Virus record (IMG/VR): IMGVR_UViG_3300006735_000297
Span: 1-22,224 of that record
Direction: 5' to 3' (one strand)
Length of the DNA stretch: 22,224 nucleotides
Origin: a virus
The notes beneath the pieces were generated by a model, which worked only from the letters and a program-made list of their open reading frames with translations, had not been told where the DNA came from and did no database searches. This document shows, one piece after another, positions 1 to 5,837 of this stretch. A program made the translations under genes and the position numbers. The number at the start of each line of letters is the position of its first letter. The first letter of the stretch is position 1.

Positions 1-126
1 ATGTCTTGTTAGCCCAAACTCTTCCATGATATACGCGGTAGCACCGAACATATTCGTTTCGCCGCTTTCGCGAAGATCATCGAGAAACTTTTTATAGCTT
101 TTGCTAAGACCAGCAGAATTACCCAT
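1..126 (-). CDS. Small phage protein, 3' end outside window
   Basis: An open frame of 42 codons starts at the ATG at 126-124 and runs off the left edge without a stop, so only the N-terminus is visible. It reads MGNSAGLSKSYKKFLDDLRE and then a segment with the motif SGETNMFGATAYIMEEFGL. From memory, the pattern 'FLDxLRESGxTNMxGAxxYxxEEFGL' occurs in short uncharacterised proteins of many tailed phages; its function is unknown. An AGAAAGG Shine-Dalgarno lies 8 bases before the start, and a promoter-like element (see 150-193) sits just upstream. The last visible residues (LTRH) are polar and helical. No function is assigned. Confidence 0.7.
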   Translation of the reverse strand, partial: MGNSAGLSKSYKKFLDDLRESGETNMFGATAYIMEEFGLTRH

Positions 127-149
127 TTTGTAAACCTTTCTACTTTCTA

Positions 150-193
150 TTTACTATATTAGTATAAGAGATCAATTAAAATCAATATATAAC
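150..193 (-). promoter_or_regulatory. Promoter-like element, TTGA-N6-TTGA-N5-TATACT
   Basis: Read on the minus strand: a TATATA tract, TTGA (185-182), six bases, TTGA (175-172), five bases, TATACT (166-161), then AATATAGTAAA about 25 bases before the start codon of the gene at 126. The same order and spacing recur at 2374-2406. The 12-mer TAATATAGTAAA recurs at 1256-1245. TATACT fits a sigma70 -10 box, but neither TTGA lies at the usual 17-base distance. The element could be an extended phage promoter or a promoter overlapping an operator. Confidence 0.5.
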
Positions 194-213
194 AAAATAA
201 TCGGGTAAGTATT

Positions 214-310
214 CCACAGCTTCGCCCGTGCATGTTTAAGGCAAACTGAGCTTTAGATCTTTGTATCTCTATCAGACTCACTGAGGGTAAAGATACTTAG
301 ACAGCTGTGG
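214..310 (-). ncRNA. Possible structured RNA, three-way junction
   Basis: The minus strand can fold into a closed element. An 8-bp closing helix pairs CCACAGCT (310-303) with AGCTGTGG (221-214). One arm has GTATCT (296-291) with AGATAC (268-263), capped by TCAG/CTGA around a 5-base loop. A second arm pairs TTGCC with GGCGA next to the closing helix. The element lies in a roughly 400-base gap and upstream of the gene at 126-1, so it could be a leader RNA or a free-standing RNA. It matches no riboswitch I know. Short helices can form by chance, so confidence is low. Confidence 0.3.
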
Positions 311-371
311 CCTTGTGTTCCGCTTCCACACTTTAGAGTAAACAGCTGAGAAAACATTTCTTTATGAAAGG

Positions 372-440
372 TTATGGATAAAGACCCATAATTTTCTGTA
401 ATGTTATCTTCTGTGCAGTAGCTGTTCGAGAATTACTCAT
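372..440 (-). CDS. Candidate 22-aa sORF
   Basis: ATG at 440-438 is preceded by GGGGAG five bases upstream, a good Shine-Dalgarno for this genome. It opens a frame of 22 codons (MSNSRTATAQ then KITLQKIMGLYP) ending in TAA. The peptide is basic and polar with no recognisable motif. It lies between the 54-aa gene and the candidate structured RNA, so it could be a leader peptide or chance. The only support is the SD and spacing. Confidence 0.2.
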   Translation of the reverse strand: MSNSRTATAQKITLQKIMGLYP

Positions 441-537
441 ACTTACTCCCCAAACGCAAAAAAAGTAAGAAAGTGTTTTCACTAGGACGTCGATAAACTC
501 ACTGCTCGTCGCCCAGAAAGGAGATTTGTTTGCCCCC

Positions 538-702
538 TCAATTTCTATCCGCTTGTTGTGGAGCGAACTGTCCGTCGCCCCAATCTTTGCGGTCTTGTTC
601 TTCGTTCCAACCTCGCTTATATTCTTCTTCACTCATTCTAGGTTGGTACTTTCGACCATAATAACGATCAGCAGCCCCTTGTTTATAAGGCACACTAGAC
701 AT
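538..702 (-). CDS. Small phage protein, 54 aa
   Basis: ATG at 702-700 opens a 54-codon frame ending TGA at 540-538. The protein starts MSSVPYKQGAADRYYGRKYQ, followed by a stretch rich in E, W, D and K (EEEYKRGWNEEQDRKDWGDG). From memory, short proteins with an N-terminal 'NPYxQGxADAYYGR' pattern and an acidic, Trp-containing tail are common in tailed phages; their role is unknown. The start overlaps the end of the regulator-like gene upstream by eight bases, which suggests translational coupling and supports the call. Composition (E 7, R 7, aromatic-rich) fits a soluble charged protein. Confidence 0.75.
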   Translation of the reverse strand: MSSVPYKQGAADRYYGRKYQPRMSEEEYKRGWNEEQDRKDWGDGQFAPQQADRN

Positions 703-1204
703 GAATCATTCTTCCATATTTTTGACGATACTGGTTTAATATCACATCTGTTAAACGTATCGGAACCGTATCACTTAAATCTTTAGCAACAAATCTTCCG
801 AACTCTGATAATTTATAACAGTTGTCTGGTGTTCTTTCAACAAGACCTGATGAAACAGGTTTAGAAACTACACTATCAGTATTACGAAATTTATAATTCA
901 TAGCAGTTACAATTTGTTGTATAGAAAGAGAACCAAGCTCTCTATTTTTCCACAAACAAATCAAAAGTTGCCACGTCCTATACATAGAACGTGTATCATC
1001 TGCTATAAGAGCATGACGAACAGACTTTAGAGAATTATCCTCTTCAATCTCTTCTAGGTTTTGAAACAGGTCGGGGTAATGCTTATGGAGCATATAAGCG
1101 ATCTGTTTAGAGGGGGTACGAAACTCTCGTTCCGCAACCGTTTTTAAGACTTTGTATGTTGGTAGCTCAATAGCTACTGATTTATGACTTTCTGGCGTTG
1201 TCAT
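695..1204 (-). CDS. Putative DNA-binding regulator (RHH-like plus winged-helix-like)
   Basis: This 169-aa protein seems to have two parts. Residues about 8-45 (VAIELPTYKVLKTVAEREF, then TPSKQIAYML) look like a ribbon-helix-helix or Arc/CopG segment: a beta strand and two helices. Residues about 75-150 have the helix spacing of a winged helix (SIQQIVTAMNYKF, then SSGLVERTPDNCYKLSEFGR, as in an 'xGLV-R--D--Y-L-E-G' wing). That suggests a transcriptional regulator, but the family is not identified. It has a strong GAGGAGG SD seven bases before ATG and its own promoter-like TATAAT upstream, which fits an independently expressed, possibly autoregulated gene. It overlaps the 54-aa gene downstream by eight bases. 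Confidence 0.6.
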   Translation of the reverse strand: MTTPESHKSVAIELPTYKVLKTVAEREFRTPSKQIAYMLHKHYPDLFQNLEEIEEDNSLKSVRHALIADDTRSMYRTWQLLICLWKNRELGSLSIQQIVTAMNYKFRNTDSVVSKPVSSGLVERTPDNCYKLSEFGRFVAKDLSDTVPIRLTDVILNQYRQKYGRMIHV

Positions 1205-1234
1205 TTGACACCTCCTCGCGTATAAATGACATTC

Positions 1235-1285
1235 TTTCTAAAACTTTACTATATTATAACACATCATATTATAGAATAATAGATG
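1235..1285 (-). promoter_or_regulatory. Promoter-like region of the regulator gene
   Basis: The minus strand has TATAAT (1258-1253) followed by ATAGTAAA, about 50 bases before the ATG at 1204. It shares the 12-mer TAATATAGTAAA with the element at 150-161. An imperfect inverted repeat, CTATAATAT-N8-ATAATATAG, covers the -10 box and could be an operator for the adjacent regulator. ATGA-N5 before TATAAT partly matches the two-TTGA element seen at 172-161 and 2388-2374. There is no clear -35 box. Confidence 0.4.
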
Positions 1286-1290
1286 AAAGT

Positions 1291-1314
1291 GCTGGCGACT
1301 AATAAGCCGCCAGC
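1291..1314 (-). terminator. Hairpin after the 166-aa gene
   Basis: Perfect 7-bp stem GCTGGCG/CGCCAGC with a 10-base loop, 30 bases beyond the stop of the gene at 1844-1344 and before the promoter of the regulator gene. On the minus strand it is followed by ACTTTC, not a proper U-tract, so it would be a weak or factor-dependent terminator, or a transcript-end stabiliser. A smaller hairpin, CATAG-5-CTATG (1334-1348), overlaps the stop codon. Confidence 0.4.
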
Positions 1315-1343
1315 AAGTCTAAGGGAGGATTCACATAGGTTTT

Positions 1344-1844
1344 CTATGCACCTATTAGTTTGACACAATAATCGTCCATTATCAAGCCTGAATTTAATCG
1401 CTCCCAACCTCTTCTGTCACCAGTAACGTGCCAGTGCTTTAGGTCTTCCATATCTTTTACAGAGCTATCTCGATCGTGAATAACGATTACAGCGTCATCA
1501 CTCCACTTAATGCCCCATGCAACTCGAACCGTCCAAGACCAGACTAATCGCTGAACTTTATCGTTAAAGTCTTTGACACCGTAACCATTGAACCTACGGT
1601 CTTGTTTTATGGTCGGAGGTCCAAGGACGTTTTCTAAATCAGCGTAACTTGCGTCACCGAAGCCCAATAGTTTACTGTTAGAAGAACCAGATAAAGCCCC
1701 AAGTATCATCTTGGAGTCCATGTAATCGTAGTCCATAATCATCTTTTTGACTGCACCCATAACTTTTTCCTTTCTATCGGGATCCATCCATTGACGACGA
1801 GCTATACGAAGCTCACGCATTTCTTCATCTTCTTCAAGCGACAT
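1344..1844 (-). CDS. Hypothetical phage protein, 166 aa
   Basis: Function unknown. The N-terminus is charged (EEDEEMRELR, RRQWMDP). The second half has the order 'YADLENVLGPP ... KVQRLVWSWTVR ... GIKWSDDAVIVIHD ... LKHWHVTG'. From memory, this pattern (an 'LG-P' turn, a strand with W, a 'xVxIYD' strand, and 'WHxGG') occurs in small uncharacterised proteins of many tailed phages, probably a compact alpha/beta fold. No catalytic motif, P-loop or membrane segment is visible. The start at 1844 overlaps the previous gene's end by 11 bases, so the genes are coupled. ATG is preceded by a purine-rich stretch. Confidence 0.6.
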   Translation of the reverse strand: MSLEEDEEMRELRIARRQWMDPDRKEKVMGAVKKMIMDYDYMDSKMILGALSGSSNSKLLGFGDASYADLENVLGPPTIKQDRRFNGYGVKDFNDKVQRLVWSWTVRVAWGIKWSDDAVIVIHDRDSSVKDMEDLKHWHVTGDRRGWERLNSGLIMDDYCVKLIGA

Positions 1845-2097
1845 CTTGATACGGCTCCATTTGCGCTAAATAATCAATAAGATGTTGCTTTTTCATTTCA
1901 ACAACTTCATCCCACTTTAAAACTATTTCGACCCAATCATTAGCAGAATTAAGAAGCCAATGATGTTTATGGGGACAATAAAGAGTAGGGAATAAACGAG
2001 CTTCTCTAGCTTCGTTAATGTAATGACGCAGATAATCTTTTGCTTTTTGTTTTTGAGCGCAAGCCTTACCATATTCTTCTATATAATAGTCTATCAT
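1834..2097 (-). CDS. Hypothetical protein, 87 aa
   Basis: Not recognised. It is mostly helical and charged: residues 1-36 form a basic-acidic helix with many Y, K and R. A short Cys/His cluster (C41, H43, H45, H46) follows, then another amphipathic helix. With C13 and C41 as the only cysteines, the cluster is suggestive but insufficient for a zinc-finger call. The gene follows the 73-aa gene after 26 bases and overlaps the 166-aa gene by 11, so the three are probably one transcript from the promoter at 2374-2406. An AGAAAG SD precedes the ATG. Confidence 0.55.
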   Translation of the reverse strand: MIDYYIEEYGKACAQKQKAKDYLRHYINEAREARLFPTLYCPHKHHWLLNSANDWVEIVLKWDEVVEMKKQHLIDYLAQMEPYQDVA

Positions 2098-2123
2098 ATC
2101 TTTCTCGCTTTCTAATTTAGAGG

Positions 2124-2345
2124 TTAGTGTAATTTAGTCTCCTCGGGCATCTCATCAATAAGCCCGTTAACAATTAGATACTCACGATAAAAGTCTAGCG
2201 ACTCCTCGGCTGTAAGTATAGGCTCAAAGCCCTGACCTATAATAGCGGCGGCAAGAATATCTGCCTCCGGAGCCTCGGCCTCGTTTAGAATTTTCCACAC
2301 ACCCATAGCAAACTCTGCATTTATTTTAACACTGCCCTCTGACAT
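2124..2345 (-). CDS. Hypothetical acidic protein, 73 aa
   Basis: Not recognised. The protein is acidic and mostly helical (AEFAMGVWKILNEAEAPEAD, then ILAAAIIGQGF and a Glu-rich C-terminus). No membrane segment: the AILAAAII stretch is short and flanked by charged residues. It starts at ATG 2345 with an AGGAG SD seven bases before it, about 29 bases after a TATAAT box. It is therefore probably the first gene of a short unit with the 87-aa and 166-aa genes. Confidence 0.55.
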   Translation of the reverse strand: MSEGSVKINAEFAMGVWKILNEAEAPEADILAAAIIGQGFEPILTAEESLDFYREYLIVNGLIDEMPEETKLH

Positions 2346-2373
2346 AATTTTCTCCTCATAAAAATATAGATTT

Positions 2374-2406
2374 ATTATACGGTATCAAAAAACGTCAATA
2401 TATATC
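2374..2406 (-). promoter_or_regulatory. Promoter-like element, TTGA-N6-TTGA-N5-TATAAT
   Basis: On the minus strand: GATATATA, TTGA (2398-2395), six bases, TTGA (2388-2385), five bases, TATAAT (2379-2374), then AAATC, ending about 28 bases before the ATG at 2345. The same spacing is seen at 193-161, and 12 bases up to the first TTGA differ at only one position. It overlaps the end of the 59-aa gene. It is probably the promoter for the genes at 2345-1344. Confidence 0.5.
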
Positions 2407-2409
2407 AAA

Positions 2410-2589
2410 TTAGTGGCCAGCGAGCTTTTTGCCCCTCTTTGCGTTCATATATGTCCTTGTGTTCTTGGCGTTTTTTCTTTTATCTTTCACAGTTTTCTCA
2501 TATTCGTAATAGTGAGTCACTTTATGGTTTAATTCACTTAAATAATTAGAAAACTCATCGATTGTCATATTTATTGCATTCTTTTCCAC
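2410..2589 (-). CDS. Small basic protein, GTG start, 59 aa
   Basis: The GTG at 2589-2587 overlaps the polymerase stop codon by one base (TAGTG), and a clear GGAGGT lies nine bases upstream inside the polymerase gene. The frame runs 59 codons to TAA. The N-terminal half is acidic to neutral (DEFSNYLSELNHK), the C-terminal half strongly basic (TVKDKRKNAKNTR, KRGKKLAGH), which suits nucleic-acid contact. An internal ATG at codon 8 would give 52 aa but has a poorer SD. The family is not identified. It is the last gene of the chain that begins with the methyltransferase. Confidence 0.6.
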   Translation of the reverse strand: MEKNAINMTIDEFSNYLSELNHKVTHYYEYEKTVKDKRKNAKNTRTYMNAKRGKKLAGH

Positions 2590-4472
2590 TATATCTGTAC
2601 CTCCTTTGCATCACCCCAACTTGGTCCAAGATCAACATCCACTTTGCTAGGCACGTGCATCTCTACGCAAGTCTCCATAATTTCTTTTATCTTGTTAATT
2701 TGCTCTGGCGAGTTCACAGAAAAATCTAATTCATCATGCACTTGAATATGAGGGGTTATACCCTCTTCATACAACACCTTCATTGCCATCTTAGTCATAT
2801 CCGCAGCTGAACCCTGAATTAATCTATTCATCGCCTTATATGTAAATGCACGTTTAATACCGCCCATACCATACTCTGCAAAAGCAGTCTTATGATCCAT
2901 AATCTTACGACTACCGAACTGATTCGGTTCCCACTTATCGAAGCGACACCTCCGGCCTAACAGCGTTCTAATACTACCTTGTTGAGAGGCTCTCTGAGTT
3001 GCACGGTCGGCTAACGCTTTAACAAAAGGAACACGGTCATGATACTTAGCAAAAAGTTCTTTACCCTCTTCGAGAGTGAGACCAAGCTCTCTGGAAAGTT
3101 TAGTAACACCCATAGAATAAAACAAACCAAGGTTAATGTTCTTAGCTTGCTTACGCGGTATGTCAGCCATGTCTGCAACTATTTGGTGGAAATCTGCGTC
3201 TTTATTCTTAAGAGCCTCTACAGCCTCGTCTGCGCCCCTTAAACCCATTAAAGAAGCATAGTGGACTACGATCCGTGGCTCTTGCTGTGAGTAGTCAAAA
3301 GCCCCCCACTCACATCCTTCTTCAGGTATAAACAACGACCTTATTGCCTGACCTATTTCAGGGTCTCTAGCAGGAACCTGTTGTAAGTTTGGATTACTAT
3401 AACTAAACCGCCCAGTTACTGTCCCACCGTCGTCAGAGCGTAAAGGATGAAGCTCAGCATGTATTCGACCATTAATTTGGTTTGACATAATCATTCCATC
3501 AATGAACGTAGTCCTTGCTTTATTCATCTTTCTAGCTTTAACAATCATCTTGGGTACTTCATGTTGGTGATTCTCTAGCCATGTTTGTTGAAATGATGGT
3601 GCGCCAAGTTCTGTGCGTGGGAACTCGATCCCTAATTTGTTGAATGCTTTTTCGATAGAAGCATTAGCCCAGATCTCTACTTCTTCGCCACATGCTGACT
3701 TTATATGATGAAGGGCGTCCTCCTCCTTGGCTCTAAATCCTTTTGATAATTTTGCTGTTTTATCTAAGTCTACTCGAACACCGTCCCAACGCATATCTAT
3801 GAGCAAAGGAGTAATCCCAGATTCAAGATCAAAGATCGACCATAAGTCTTGTCGGGTCATCTCTGTCTTCTGCCAATCCCAAAGTTTAAGAGTTAGGAGA
3901 GCATCTTGTTCTGCGTATGGACCAACATACATAGGCGGAAGATGATGTAATCCTCCTTTAGCGTCTACGTTCCATGCTTCAGCGGCATCCCTAAGTAAGC
4001 TCTCATCTTTCCGTTCCTTTAAATATTCTTTACCGAGAGCGTTTAAAGCATAACTAAATCTATTTTCATCAATTAATGGAGCAGCAACCATAGTATCAAT
4101 TATTTTATTACCATGAAGTTTGATACCCTCTCGTCGCATCCAACCGATATCATAAGAAGCATTATGACAAATAATATCTGAGCCGCCTTTGATCTGATCT
4201 TGTAACCAGTTTTTGATTAACGTCTTATCAAGGTTGCCTCCTGCCTCATGAGCTACGGGTAAATACCCAGACCAAGATTCTGTAGCTACGGCATAGCCTA
4301 CAACATGGCCTTCTCCTCTTGCCCATCCAGCACCTTTTTCCCTAAGAGAAGGATCATGCGTTTCTAGGTCAATACAAATTTCTTTAGCCTTAGAAAGATC
4401 AGGTAAAAGCTCAGGAGGTGTCCACGAACTATCAGGACTAAACAATGGTTGTTGTAAAGGATTCTTTGGCAT
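2589..4472 (-). CDS. polA: Family A DNA polymerase with 3'-5' exonuclease
   Basis: Replicative phage DNA polymerase of the PolA type. Numbering here starts 26 residues earlier, at codon 4550. Exonuclease motifs: D61/E63 (IDLET), N130/D134 (HNASYD), Y212/D216 (YAEQD). Polymerase motif A is AFDYSQQEPR (D419), motif B runs from R466 and K470 to Y478, motif C is VHDE (H605, D606). The residue matching E. coli F762 is Leu474; Y766 is kept (Y478) and G767 is Ser. There is no 5'-nuclease domain, as usual in phages. The preferred start is ATG 4472 (MPKNPLQQPLF), with AAGGGAAAG upstream; earlier ATG starts at 4550 and 4520 are possible, the latter overlapping the previous stop by eight bases. It is the penultimate gene of a coupled chain. 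Confidence 0.93.
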   Translation of the reverse strand: MPKNPLQQPLFSPDSSWTPPELLPDLSKAKEICIDLETHDPSLREKGAGWARGEGHVVGYAVATESWSGYLPVAHEAGGNLDKTLIKNWLQDQIKGGSDIICHNASYDIGWMRREGIKLHGNKIIDTMVAAPLIDENRFSYALNALGKEYLKERKDESLLRDAAEAWNVDAKGGLHHLPPMYVGPYAEQDALLTLKLWDWQKTEMTRQDLWSIFDLESGITPLLIDMRWDGVRVDLDKTAKLSKGFRAKEEDALHHIKSACGEEVEIWANASIEKAFNKLGIEFPRTELGAPSFQQTWLENHQHEVPKMIVKARKMNKARTTFIDGMIMSNQINGRIHAELHPLRSDDGGTVTGRFSYSNPNLQQVPARDPEIGQAIRSLFIPEEGCEWGAFDYSQQEPRIVVHYASLMGLRGADEAVEALKNKDADFHQIVADMADIPRKQAKNINLGLFYSMGVTKLSRELGLTLEEGKELFAKYHDRVPFVKALADRATQRASQQGSIRTLLGRRCRFDKWEPNQFGSRKIMDHKTAFAEYGMGGIKRAFTYKAMNRLIQGSAADMTKMAMKVLYEEGITPHIQVHDELDFSVNSPEQINKIKEIMETCVEMHVPSKVDVDLGPSWGDAKEVQI

Positions 4473-4512
4473 AGTTTTCTTTCCCTTTTGTTTGGGAGAG
4501 TTTACTATGTTA

Positions 4513-4875
4513 TTAGTCATCCTGACTAGCCCTATTACACATTTCTGCATCTATTAGAAAGAGATAGCGTCTAAGGTCTCGTATATCGTCGAGGATGCCC
4601 TCTTCTCTTTGGTCAGCCTCCATAGCTGCGAAGACGTCGTAGTTATGGTTCTCAACCTGTTTTTCTAACCGATCCCATTTACGAGCCGCCATCATAAACG
4701 CACCTATACCGCCACGTTTTTTCCAACTGTCGCCATAAGACTGCTCGGCTTTATGAAGCTCATCTGGATCTTCTATACTAAGCTCCTGAACAGTGCTTAT
4801 AGTCTTAGAACGTCTATCTTCTAATTCTTGCGTCTTCATATATTCTTCGTGTCTCATCTTTTTCTTTCTAGCCAT
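4513..4875 (-). CDS. DUF1599-like phage protein, 120 aa
   Basis: A soluble, mostly helical protein with the sequence 'SYGDSWKKRGGIGAFMMAARKWDRLE' at residues 46-71 in two parts (SYGDSWKKRG, then GIGAFMMAARKWDRLE) and 'GILDDIRDLRRYLFLIDAEM' at 93-112. From memory, the 'SWKKRGGxGAFMMxARKWDRLE ... DIRDLRRYLLLxEAEM' pattern marks a phage family near DUF1599; the precise family is not certain. It sits between the TS-family gene (21 to 22-base overlap) and the polymerase. A role in nucleotide or modified-base metabolism is guilt by association only. The start is ATG 4875, preceded by GGAGAAAGG; a TTG at 4896 in frame is less likely. Confidence 0.65.
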   Translation of the reverse strand: MARKKKMRHEEYMKTQELEDRRSKTISTVQELSIEDPDELHKAEQSYGDSWKKRGGIGAFMMAARKWDRLEKQVENHNYDVFAAMEADQREEGILDDIRDLRRYLFLIDAEMCNRASQDD

Positions 4876-5837
4876 TCTACACACACCTTTCTCCAATCGG
4901 TTGCTTTTATAGTTTTAGCCATGTCTATGGCCTCAGAAAGCAATCCTTCTTTATACAGCCACCATGCTTCTACCATAGGCATAGCAGTTTTATTAAACAC
5001 AGAGTTTTTATAATCAAACCCAAAGTGGTCTCCTTCATGTAGCCACTCAAAAAATAAAGCCATTTCAATATCAAACCTATCTGGGTTATCTACCAGAGGT
5101 GATGGTTTAACTACTGAAGTTTCATAAAAGCAGCCGATTATACCTTTCGGTAATTTAAGATCTAATGGATCCCAAACTTCTTTATAGATATGAGCGTTAT
5201 TACTTACTTGATAATACTTACCTATCTTCATACCAACCATACTTGCTACATATTCTTGTACCATACTAAAGTGAACAGCATTCGCCCCATACATACCCCA
5301 GATCATATCGTTAGAGCGATTAGTAACCGTCATGTCTAAAGCATCGTTTACACATCTAAAATAAACTTGAGTATTACAAGGCACATCTTTAGAGTCTGAG
5401 CCAAGGTCTCTGAACGGATCCCACATTTGTAATACGATACGTCGATCTAATGGATTTTGTTTTAATAAATCTATAACTTTAGAAAGCTGGTCTCTACCAA
5501 ACCATTCTCGCCAACGATAGCCGTATGCTCCGTTAACATGCTCTCCATCATCAGAAAAGTCTGCCATCTTCTTAGCGAACATAGTCAAAGTTCCAAGGTC
5601 GTCACGACCCTCGATCATCCATAAGCCTTCAATAAAATGGAAAAAAGGATTACAGTTACGTTCTGGAGAAAATAAAACACGTTCATCAGGATATTTATAA
5701 ACACTTGTAACAGGCGTAGGGAAACTTAACACTTCTCCATTACGAGAGTCTTGCGCAAGTAAACTTTCTGGACTTCTAAAACTCATTGTAGCTATTTGAA
5801 ACAGCTCATTAACATTTCTACCTGATATTACTTTCAT
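4854..5837 (-). CDS. Thymidylate synthase family enzyme (TS or dUMP hydroxymethylase)
   Basis: Thymidylate-synthase fold, 327 aa (E. coli ThyA has 264). Family landmarks: HFIEGLWMIEG (E70, W73), NGAYGYRWR, the NPLDRR phosphate loop (R132-R133), catalytic Cys154 in VPCNTQ, RSND (174-177), a G-x4-N site (N186) and NNAHIY (H216, Y218). ThyA normally has PCH at the catalytic site; here it is PCN. The loop before N186 has one extra residue compared with GLPFN. The enzyme methylates or hydroxymethylates dUMP with a folate cofactor; the sequence cannot decide which. The next gene upstream resembles a DNA base-hypermodification protein, which favours 5-hydroxymethyl-dUMP. ATG 5837 overlaps that gene by four bases (ATGA). 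Confidence 0.88.
   Translation of the reverse strand: MKVISGRNVNELFQIATMSFRSPESLLAQDSRNGEVLSFPTPVTSVYKYPDERVLFSPERNCNPFFHFIEGLWMIEGRDDLGTLTMFAKKMADFSDDGEHVNGAYGYRWREWFGRDQLSKVIDLLKQNPLDRRIVLQMWDPFRDLGSDSKDVPCNTQVYFRCVNDALDMTVTNRSNDMIWGMYGANAVHFSMVQEYVASMVGMKIGKYYQVSNNAHIYKEVWDPLDLKLPKGIIGCFYETSVVKPSPLVDNPDRFDIEMALFFEWLHEGDHFGFDYKNSVFNKTAMPMVEAWWLYKEGLLSEAIDMAKTIKATDWRKVCVEWLERKR

Larger units (their letters stand above)
141..537. other. Gap with little coding (about 400 bases)
   Basis: No convincing long reading frame covers this stretch. It holds, in minus-strand order, the candidate 22-codon sORF at 440-372, the candidate folded RNA at 310-214 and the promoter-like element at 193-150. A longer minus frame (632-372) would have to overlap the better-supported 54-aa gene at 702-538, and its sequence looks unlike the neighbouring proteins. 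CAGCTG occurs at 302-307 and 343-348, and CAGCT at 217-221, but the copies look unrelated to any gene. Confidence 0.5.

Noticed and set aside
214-310. Known riboswitch or hammerhead in the low-coding gap
   Set aside because: CTGATAG does not match the hammerhead CUGANGA core, and I see neither the glnA-type nor purine-riboswitch consensus.
372-632. Full-length minus-strand 86-codon frame
   Set aside because: It would overlap the 54-aa gene by about 95 bases in another frame and its composition does not resemble a phage protein; only the 22-codon tail with an SD is kept as a weak candidate.
526-786. Plus-strand 86-codon frame
   Set aside because: It is antisense to the 54-aa gene and the 3' end of the regulator-like gene, both better supported. 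Its protein is an unusual I/S/F-rich sequence and no SD precedes it.
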